In this document: positions 17,546 to 23,916 of the stretch, piece after piece
Numbering within the stretch: the first letter of the stretch is position 1
How the letters are laid out: each line of letters starts with the position of its first letter
Source of the DNA: Neocallimastix lanati (nom. inval.)
Lineage: Eukaryota; Neocallimastigomycota; Neocallimastigomycetes; Neocallimastigales; Neocallimastigaceae
Length of the DNA: 23,916 nt
NCBI GenBank assembly: GCA_016946835.1
Contig: JACVTC010000489.1
Coordinates: forward strand, 1-23,916
Reading direction: 5' to 3'
Program-made: the position numbers and the translations under genes
The notes under the pieces: generated by a model
Database searches by the model: none
The model's input: only the letters and a program-made list of their open reading frames with translations
What the model was told of the DNA's origin: nothing

Positions 17546-20500
17546 TGATGCATCCACTAGTTCCGGATTTCTTTTTGTATAAGGCTCCAACTGGGAAACA
17601 TGAAATACCGGATGTAAATGTAGATTTTCTGGCAAATCTAACCGGTAATTCATTCTCTCCCTCACTTCCAAAACTCTAAACGGCCCAAGATATTGTGAAG
17701 AAAGTTTTTTGGATGGCTCATTTGTAAAATAATATCTTTTTAGCCATACAAAATCATTTACTTTGAATGAAGGTCCTGTAGCTTTCTTCGAATCTCCAAA
17801 CTTCTTAAAATTTTCTTTAGCTTTTTGTAAGTGTCTCTTCAATGCTTCGAAATGTGAGGACCAATCCCTGGTTAAAGCGGAAGCATTATCCTTTAGAAGA
17901 ACAGGAGGCGACTCTATAGTACAGGAAGGATTAAAGCCATAATTAGCAAAGAATGGTGATTTACCTATGGACTTATGCAGGGAGTTGTTATAGGCCATTT
18001 CACATAAAGGAACATAATAACACCATTCATTTTGGGACGTTGAACAATAACATCGGAGATACTGCTCAATTACTGAATTTGCACGCTCAATTTGTCCATT
18101 GGATTGTTGATGGTGAGCTGTGGCAAGTCTTGGATTAGCGTTAATAGCAGAGCACAACGAAGTCCAAAATTCTGATGAAAATTGAGAACCATGGTCCGAA
18201 ACAATTATTTTAGGGAATCCATGGTAGCGAAAAACATTGAATAGAAGCATTTTGGCCGTTAGATCAGCGGAGGGAACATCAGAACAAGGGACAAGGTGAA
18301 TCATTTTGGTCAGATGGTCAGCTACAACCATTAAACATGTACAATCTTGCGAACTGGGAAGTGAAGTGATAAAGTCAACGCCAATTATTTCCCAAGGTCT
18401 ACTGGGAACCGGTAAAGGTTGTATTTTACCATATGGCTTGTGTCTTCGGAGCTTATTTCTTCCACAAACATCGCATGAGGATATGTAATTCTTGATGTCT
18501 TTTTTCATATTTGGCCACCAATAATTTCTTCTTAATTTTTCAAAAGTTTTATCTACTCCTTGGTGACCATTAGTTGGACCATCATGATACATTTTCAATA
18601 CCTTGGCCTTGAGTGAAGAAGGGACAATTATTCGGTTCTGAAAATGCAGAACCCCTTCGACGATGGTAAAAAGCGAACTTTTTACTTCATTTGACCTTGT
18701 TTTAATTTTATTGAGTGTATCCTTACAGTATGTGTCAGACTTCTGAGCTTCAATTAAGGCTTTTAAGTTGTCAGAAGGTGCACAACAAAATATCTCTTCA
18801 TCTAACAGAGGATAACCTTCATTGGTCGAATCCTTGTTGACGTAATCAGGGCGTCTTGATAAAGAGTCAGGTTTACCACTCTTAATACCGGAGCGAAATG
18901 AAATCCTATAAGTGAACTTTGAGAGAAAGAGACTCCATCTAATTTGTCTTTGGTTTAATTTTTGAGGTTGCTTAAAATATAACAGATTTCTGTGATCTGT
19001 GACTACTTGTACTGGGAATTTAGCACCTTCTAGGTGATGGCGCCAGGTTTCAAAAGCTACGATTATTGCAAGTAATTCCTTGTCGTAAATAGTATAATTG
19101 ATTTCAGCAGAAGACAAGGACCTAGAGTAGAAAGCAACCGGATGGAGTTTATTGTCTTTGTTACTAATTTGAGATAAAACACAACCAACAGCGAAATTAC
19201 TAGCGTCCGTTTCTACAAAGAATTCTTTCTCTGGATCTGGATAAACTAGGATTTCTTCCGTCGTAAAAGCTTCTTTGAGTTTGTTGAAAGCATTGTCTGC
19301 CCTAACATCCCAAATGAAGGAAGAGTTCTTCTTCAAAAGCCGACGGAGAGGTTCAATGATCTCGGCAAAATTATTTATAAACTTCCTATAGAAGTTACAA
19401 AGTCCTAGAAACCCTTGGAGTTCTTTAATATTTTTTGGGATAGGCCAGTCGATAACAGCTTTAACCTTATTCTTGTCCATTGAAAGACCATTTACAGACA
19501 CCACAAACCCTAAAAAAATAGTTTCTTTAACATGAAAATCACATTTTTCCAATTTCACGTAAAGACCATTTTTAATTAGAAGCGACAATATTTTACGAAC
19601 ATGTTGAATATGTTCGTCCAAACTTTTTGAATAAATTATTATATCATCCAAGTATACTTGAACAAATATGCCAATTGCATCAGATAAAACATCCTGGATG
19701 AATCTTTGAAACACCGAGGGGGCATTTCTTAGGCCAAAGGGCATTACTAGATATTCAAATTGGCCTAAAGGTGTTCTAAAAGCAGTTAAATATTCATGAC
19801 CTTCTTTAACGCGGACAAGGTTATACGCAGATCGAAGGTCCAAACGAGTGAATATTACTGCCCCCTTAAACGATTCAATCAAGTCAACCAATCTTGGGAT
19901 AGGGTAGCTATTCCTAATTGTAATAGAATTTAATTTCCTATAATCAACGCAGAGTCGTAAGCTTCCATCTTGTTTTTTTACAAACAGGACAGGGGCACCA
20001 GCAGGTGATTTTGACTTCCTTATAAACCCCTTATCTAAATTTTCTTTTAAATAGTTTTTAAGAGCTTCCATTTCGACAATCGTAAGAGAGTACACAGGTC
20101 CATAATATAATTGACCACCAGGGACTAGGTCAATTGATATATCATATTCACGATGTGGAGGCAATTTGTCTGCCTCTTTCTTTTCAAATACAATTTTCAA
20201 ATCTTGATAGTATATGTTGATAATTTCATCTTTATCAGTTTCATTTACTAAAGCGGCGCAAATATCTATATCAAAAAGTTCGTCACCAGATATTGAGTAT
20301 GTTTCTGTTTTATCTTTTGATACATTGTTGTTTTCGTTGTTTGGCAAAATTGCAGCAGTAACATCTTTAGAGTGAAAAATGAATTTATTCCCTTTTGCTG
20401 AAGGGCAGTGATTTCCGCAGTGGTTCTCTAAAAAGTAAATCTTATTATTTTTGAAATCTACGTATGGCATATGAATACTCAACCAATCTCTTCCAAGGAT

Positions 20501-21538
20501 GACTGATATTCCCTGAAGTTGTAAGGTAGCTACGTAGAATTCATAGCTTTCCTTGTGGTCCATGAAGGCAAGGCCTAATTTCTTCGTTACTTGTCTTATA
20601 TTCATACTTTTGTTGTTCGGTAACTGAATGTTCAATGGTGAAGACAAGGTAGATAATTGAATTCTGTTGGCGTTTACAAAGTCTCTACAGATGTAACTTC
20701 TTGCAGAACCAGAATCAATAAGGACGTTTATTTTCATTTTCTTTCCATTATTATTTAATATAAATGTAGTGGTCATTGAATTTGAGGTGTTTGGTGTATA
20801 GTTAGCCGAAAGGATGCTTTCTTTGTTTTGATTTTTTCTGAATTTCTTGTGTACTTTGTTGTTCTTGAATTCCTGTTTTGGATGCTCATCTCTTTTTCTT
20901 TTTTGCGACTTGTTGGTTGACTTATTTGTTTTGGCTAGGTTGTTAATGAAACATTTTTTATCGATGCTGATGATTGAATTTGTTGCTTCAAAAAGGGTCT
21001 TTGGTCTTTCGATTTTATCGAACTCCAGAGGAACCTCCTCAAGAAGGCCTCTCCGGATAAGGTCAATAAAAACATCGTCGTTCCAACCAATTCTTGACGC
21101 TAATCTTCTGAATTCAATAGTAAAGAAAGCTGCCTTTCCGAGGTGAAGCTGTTTAAGGTTCAAAAGTTCTTCAATTAAAACAAACCTTTGTTCCTTTGTA
21201 TCTCCAAAATTTTCTAACAATAACCTCTTAAATTCCTCATAGGTGAGAGAATTAAGTGTTCCATCAGTCTTGAGAGATAATCCCCATTTTTTAGCTGGTC
21301 CATAAAGTTTGCTGATAACGAAAGCGTTTCTAAAGTTGTCATTTGGGAACGAATTGGCATGTTCATCAAAGAACAATTCACACTGTTCCGTTAGTTCGTT
21401 TAGATTAAGCTTTGTGTTGTCTTCATTGCGGGCCAACACACCGTTAGGTGAAAAAAATGTGGGAATAAATTCGGTAATTGCAGAAATTAATTTTGACGCT
21501 TCAGCTTCCTTAGTAGCTTCCATACTGATTGAATTCAT
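17543..21538 (-). CDS. gag-pol: E2 Gag-Pol polyprotein in one ORF
   Basis: The 1331-residue protein starts at the first ATG (21536-21538), with an in-frame stop a few codons upstream. Gag-like residues about 1-200 contain a capsid pattern (W-G-L-S-L, F-x-x-L-L-L-E-N-F). They are followed by a Lys/Arg-rich tract (about 202-240) in place of a zinc knuckle. Protease has LIDSGSARSYI (DSG at 275-277). RT has LRLCVDYRKLN, VMPFGLRNAPSVFQ and YLDD (629-632). RNase H has D778, E821 and D848. Integrase has H985, H992, C1022 and C1025, then D1055, D1115 and E1151, and a GPF/Y segment (YLGPFRVLEV, about 1283). It ends shortly after HPVFHVSQLEPY with no chromodomain. One ORF without a frameshift means Gag and Pol start equimolar, as in Tf1. 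All catalytic residues are present, so it may be active. Confidence 0.96.
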   Translation of the reverse strand: MNSISMEATKEAEASKLISAITEFIPTFFSPNGVLARNEDNTKLNLNELTEQCELFFDEHANSFPNDNFRNAFVISKLYGPAKKWGLSLKTDGTLNSLTYEEFKRLLLENFGDTKEQRFVLIEELLNLKQLHLGKAAFFTIEFRRLASRIGWNDDVFIDLIRRGLLEEVPLEFDKIERPKTLFEATNSIISIDKKCFINNLAKTNKSTNKSQKRKRDEHPKQEFKNNKVHKKFRKNQNKESILSANYTPNTSNSMTTTFILNNNGKKMKINVLIDSGSARSYICRDFVNANRIQLSTLSSPLNIQLPNNKSMNIRQVTKKLGLAFMDHKESYEFYVATLQLQGISVILGRDWLSIHMPYVDFKNNKIYFLENHCGNHCPSAKGNKFIFHSKDVTAAILPNNENNNVSKDKTETYSISGDELFDIDICAALVNETDKDEIINIYYQDLKIVFEKKEADKLPPHREYDISIDLVPGGQLYYGPVYSLTIVEMEALKNYLKENLDKGFIRKSKSPAGAPVLFVKKQDGSLRLCVDYRKLNSITIRNSYPIPRLVDLIESFKGAVIFTRLDLRSAYNLVRVKEGHEYLTAFRTPLGQFEYLVMPFGLRNAPSVFQRFIQDVLSDAIGIFVQVYLDDIIIYSKSLDEHIQHVRKILSLLIKNGLYVKLEKCDFHVKETIFLGFVVSVNGLSMDKNKVKAVIDWPIPKNIKELQGFLGLCNFYRKFINNFAEIIEPLRRLLKKNSSFIWDVRADNAFNKLKEAFTTEEILVYPDPEKEFFVETDASNFAVGCVLSQISNKDNKLHPVAFYSRSLSSAEINYTIYDKELLAIIVAFETWRHHLEGAKFPVQVVTDHRNLLYFKQPQKLNQRQIRWSLFLSKFTYRISFRSGIKSGKPDSLSRRPDYVNKDSTNEGYPLLDEEIFCCAPSDNLKALIEAQKSDTYCKDTLNKIKTRSNEVKSSLFTIVEGVLHFQNRIIVPSSLKAKVLKMYHDGPTNGHQGVDKTFEKLRRNYWWPNMKKDIKNYISSCDVCGRNKLRRHKPYGKIQPLPVPSRPWEIIGVDFITSLPSSQDCTCLMVVADHLTKMIHLVPCSDVPSADLTAKMLLFNVFRYHGFPKIIVSDHGSQFSSEFWTSLCSAINANPRLATAHHQQSNGQIERANSVIEQYLRCYCSTSQNEWCYYVPLCEMAYNNSLHKSIGKSPFFANYGFNPSCTIESPPVLLKDNASALTRDWSSHFEALKRHLQKAKENFKKFGDSKKATGPSFKVNDFVWLKRYYFTNEPSKKLSSQYLGPFRVLEVRERMNYRLDLPENLHLHPVFHVSQLEPYTKRNPELVDAS

Positions 21539-21568
21539 TAAAATACTAAATAGACTTTTTTAATATAG

Positions 21569-21634
21569 ATCTTTAAAATATCTTTAATATATCTTTAAAA
21601 TATCTTTAAAATATCTTTAATATATCTTTAATAT
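21569..21634. repeat. Six tandem 11-bp repeats just upstream of the E2 ORF
   Basis: Alternating units ATCTTTAAAAT and ATCTTTAATAT fill this stretch exactly six times. It ends about 30 bp from the start codon, in the transcript leader. Function is unknown; it may be simple slippage. Confidence 0.8.
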
Positions 21635-21771
21635 ATGTATATAATTATAAAATATAAATTATTTATATTAATAATAGAAATTTATAACTTCGGAGTCTAG
21701 AAGAACACTTCCAATATTTTAACAAAAATGAGCATTTCCGACCAATTTTCCAGAAGCCCCTGAGTTTGAGT

Positions 21772-21917
21772 GATAGTATGCGCTATACGACCAGCTTACC
21801 TATTAATGGTGTCTTGTTGCCGCGCGCACCACGATTGCAATCTGTTTACCATTAAAACAGACCAGTTCAGAGCCTCCCGCACAGCTTGTCGTGAAGGGTA
21901 AACTTAATCCGGAAATC
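21772..21917 (-). other. Conserved structured leader block (E2 copy), shared with E1
   Basis: This is the counterpart of 13445-13587, with the same motif order (CAGCTTACCTA, ATGGTGTC, CCACGATT, CAGTTCAGAGCCT, TAAACTTAATCCG). The central hairpin is TCTGTTT/AAACAGA (21841-21847 with 21855-21861), different in sequence from the E1 hairpin but equally paired. Sense AGTTTACC can pair with GGTAAGCT to close the block, using one G-U pair that exists only on the sense strand. It lies between the 5' LTR and the ORF, so it is part of the element RNA. Confidence 0.7.
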
Positions 21918-22179
21918 ACTCAGTTACAAGACTCAGGCTACTCCTGCTTCTAAAGTTCGTACTAATTCTCATTATATTGTTTATTTTTGGAAATAACTTC
22001 TAGAATCCTTTATTATAAATTAATATTATTAAATATAAAAAATTTAATTGTTAGTATAATTTATAGTATATAATTTACGTATTTATTATTATTGTTATTG
22101 TTATAATTATTTTATTTAATAATATAATTTTACTATCTATTAATATATACAATTTAATTTATATAATTATAATTTACTA

Positions 22180-22218
<39 letters not shown>

Positions 22219-22371
22219 TATTATATTATTTATTTATCTGATTGGAAAAAAATAATTTTTTTTTTTTTTTCTCTAATATTATCTATTTATTCATTGATCG
22301 GATAAAATAAATTTTTTTTTTTTTTTTACTTTTGTACTACAATATCATAATACAATTAACTAATTATCTAG
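21918..22371 (-). other. AT-rich part of the E2 leader with A tracts
   Basis: No gene is visible. T tracts on the plus strand, read as A tracts in the element RNA, occur at 22186-22216 (31 bases), about 22258-22270 and about 22312-22327. Each is followed by similar text (TTATTTATCTGAT, CTATTTATTCATTGATC), which suggests a loose tandem repeat of about 60 bp. Confidence 0.5.
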
Positions 22372-22383
22372 AAGAGTTATTAT
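22372..22383 (-). promoter_or_regulatory. Self-priming primer-binding site of E2
   Basis: The sense sequence ATAATAACTCTT directly abuts the 5' LTR, with no tRNA-type TGG. It is the exact 12-nt complement of AAGAGTTATTAT in the LTR (22710-22699 in sense), which lies at the expected RNA 5' end. In Tf1 the cleaved 5' end of the RNA primes at a site in this position. The match stops after exactly 12 nt. Confidence 0.8.
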
Positions 22384-23167
22384 TGTAATAATTTCTATAA
22401 ATTATAAAGATTATTATTTATAATTAATATTAACTAAACTATTAAGATTAAATAAAAATTAAAATAAAAATTAAAATAAAAATAAGAATTTAATACTTAT
22501 CTTTAAAATTAGAGCTTATTATAAGAAATATAATAGACCTTAAATGAAAGAGAAATAAAATATGTTTTTATCAAAAGAACTTTATTAATCTATTTTATTA
22601 TTAAATATTTTATTATTTTTTTTTGACAAATTTTAAAATAACTATTTTATATTAATTGAAATATTAATGTCTTTTATTGTTATTATATTTTTCTTAAAAT
22701 AATAACTCTTGATTTTCTAAAGACGAAAATCAACAGCTATTTATATTTTTACAAAAATAAATGTATTTTTCTAATCTTAACAATGATTCTTTCCAGAAAA
22801 AGATTAGAAGAAAAACTGGAAAGATTTTTGATCATAATCTATACTTATTGATCATCGTGTTATTAAATAAAACCAATTATAATTATCGGAAAAACTTTAA
22901 TAACCGATTTTAATAACTAAAAGAATTAAAAGAAAAAGGATAAAAAAGAGAAGGATAAAATAATGCAGAAATTTTATTAAATACATTTTTTCTATGAAAT
23001 AATACAGAAGTTATATTAAATACATTTTTTCTTATAACAATTAATACATTAATTGGTATAATTGTTTTTAAATGAAATAAATTTTTTTAAAGAATAATAA
23101 TTATGAAATAATTATTAATTAATAAGAAATAGAAATAAATTATAAAAATTTATATCAATTTCTTACA
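22384..23167 (-). repeat. 5' LTR of E2
   Basis: This 784-bp copy is identical to 16744-17532 apart from about five single-base deletions, all in this copy, mostly in A runs. One of them (GATCATAATC) disturbs the 10-bp U3 hairpin that is perfect in the other LTR. It supplies the promoter and the RNA 5' end. Confidence 0.93.
22699..22745 (-). promoter_or_regulatory. E2 promoter core and predicted RNA 5' end
   Basis: The sense TATA box TATAAATAG spans 22745-22737. The 12-nt primer segment AAGAGTTATTAT starts at 22710, about 27 nt past the end of the TATA box, a normal spacing for a Pol II start. The related LTR at 6112-7054 keeps the same spacing (TATA 6424-6417, block from 6390). Confidence 0.7.
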
Positions 23168-23172
23168 TAAAA
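23168..23172. repeat. Right target-site duplication of E2 (TAAAA)
   Basis: TAAAA directly follows the LTR end TTACA and matches 16739-16743. It occupies positions -16 to -12 relative to the mature tRNA. Confidence 0.8.
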
Positions 23173-23183
23173 TAGGTACGGGT

Positions 23184-23255
23184 GCCTGTTTGGCTTAGTG
23201 GTAGAGCGTCGCTCTTGTAAAGCGAAGGTCGGTGGTTCGATTCCGTCAATAGGCA
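23184..23255 (+). tRNA. tRNA-Thr (anticodon UGU)
   Basis: The 72-nt gene folds as a complete cloverleaf. The acceptor GCCTGTT pairs with AATAGGC (one G-U), with discriminator A. The D arm is GCTT/GAGC. The anticodon stem TCGCT/AGCGA has loop CTTGTAA and anticodon TGT at 23216-23218. The T arm is GGTGG/CCGTC with wobbles and loop TTCGATT. The internal A box TGGCTTAGTGG (23191-23201) and a perfect B box GGTTCGATTCC (23234-23244) indicate Pol III transcription. There is no intron, and CCA is not encoded. Its upstream flank is the E2 insertion site. Confidence 0.95.
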
Positions 23256-23261
23256 TTTTTT
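23256..23261 (+). terminator. Pol III terminator of tRNA-Thr
   Basis: Six T residues follow the discriminator base directly, the usual RNA polymerase III stop signal. Confidence 0.85.
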
Positions 23262-23916
23262 AACATTAGTTTTTATTATATACATTTATATACTGTTTTT
23301 TTGTTAATCTGTTAATCTTTTTTATATATATATATATATATAAATATATATTATATATATATGTTTTTATAAATGTAATATGTTCCTATATATTTGTAAT
23401 AAAAAAATAATAATTATAAATATACATATTCATTTATTTAAAATTTTTTATATGTGATAAAATTCATAAACAAAACAAAAAAAAAAAAAAAATTTATTTG
23501 ATAATATATGAAAATAAAGATTTATGAAAAAAAAAAAAAAAAAAATTTATTCCCATTCATTTCAATCTATCGTATCTTTATGAAATTTTTAAACACTTCA
23601 ACAAAATACAAATGTTTTTATTTAAAAATTATTTTATTAATTCGTTATAAGAGATATTAAAGATAATAAACAATAAATAATAATAATAAAAGATACAAAA
23701 TCAGATATAAATTTATTTAACAAAATATTATTAAAATTATTATTAATATAATATTTATAATCTATTATTATTGTATATATATTATTATATAATAAATATA
23801 TAAAGCTTACTAATTATATAAACTATTAAATATATTTATACTTAAATTATTCTGTCATAGAGGTAAATTAAATATAATAGTAGAATATATATATATTATA
23901 TAAAAAAAAAGACAAA
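23262..23916. other. AT-rich spacer downstream of the tRNA
   Basis: It contains TA dinucleotide repeats (about 23320-23362) and two A tracts (about 23477-23491, 23527-23544), each followed by AATTTATT. I see no gene, transposon end or structured RNA. Confidence 0.6.

Larger units (their letters stand above)
16744..23167 (-). mobile_element. Full-length Ty3/Gypsy LTR retrotransposon E2 (single ORF, self-primed type)
   Basis: LTRs at 16744-17532 and 22384-23167 have perfect TGTAA/TTACA inverted ends and are flanked by TAAAA on both sides. One intact 1331-residue Gag-Pol ORF (17543-21538, minus strand) lies inside, after a leader of about 850 nt beyond the LTR. The LTRs show no substitutions that I could find, only single-base deletions in the right copy, so the insertion is recent. 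A self-complementary primer site, one ORF and no zinc knuckle together resemble fission-yeast Tf1. The right end is 16 bp upstream of a tRNA-Thr gene. Confidence 0.95.

Noticed and set aside
21772-21917. Hammerhead or HDV-like ribozyme in the conserved leader block
   Set aside because: I looked for the CTGATGA/GAAA core and for an HDV-type nested double pseudoknot and found neither.

Overview
The window is extremely AT-rich eukaryotic DNA, with long A/T homopolymers and TTTA/TATA simple repeats. It carries one fungal-style tRNA gene, two decayed cellular genes and a dense nest of Ty3/Gypsy LTR retrotransposons. The base composition, the Asn/Lys-rich proteins and the DUF676 esterase remnant suggest an early-diverging fungus. 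An anaerobic gut fungus (Neocallimastigomycota) fits best to me and an arbuscular mycorrhizal fungus is the alternative. This placement is inference; the window has no phylogenetic marker gene.

Layout. 1-1298: a DUF676 (lipase-like) gene broken by several frameshifts. 1299-3644: AT-rich spacer with a much older decayed coding stretch on the minus strand. 3645-5527: a plus-strand retroelement relic in which a copia-type (UBN2-like) Gag is followed, in the same frame across a single TGA, by a Ty3-type integrase and a broken chromodomain. 6112-7054: a diverged LTR, apparently solo. 7061-15142: full-length element E1 (minus strand) with near-identical LTRs, Gag with a CCHC knuckle, and Pol in the -1 frame. 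15146-16743: an LTR-like unit of about 800 bp in two tandem copies. 16744-23167: full-length element E2 (minus strand) with near-identical LTRs, a TAAAA target duplication and one long Gag-Pol ORF. 23184-23255: tRNA-Thr(UGU). 23262-23916: spacer.

How the parts work. E1 appears to make Pol by -1 frameshifting: a U UUA AAC heptamer, a 7-nt spacer holding the gag stop codon, and a 6-bp stem. E2 instead uses one ORF without a zinc knuckle and shows a Tf1-like self-priming arrangement. The 12 nt next to its 5' LTR are complementary to a 12-nt LTR segment starting about 27 nt downstream of a TATA box, where the RNA would begin. E2 lies 16 bp upstream of the mature tRNA, the position used by yeast Ty3.

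The most unusual content is RNA-structural. (1) The gag leaders of E1 and E2, otherwise dissimilar, share a block of about 145 nt with conserved motifs and a hairpin whose sequence has changed while its pairing is kept. (2) The E1 leader has about seven tandem copies of a stem-loop, with compensatory changes between copies. (3) The U3 of the E2 LTR family has interleaved, pseudoknot-capable stems conserved with compensatory changes in the diverged LTR at 6112-7054. I could not match any of these to a named RNA family.
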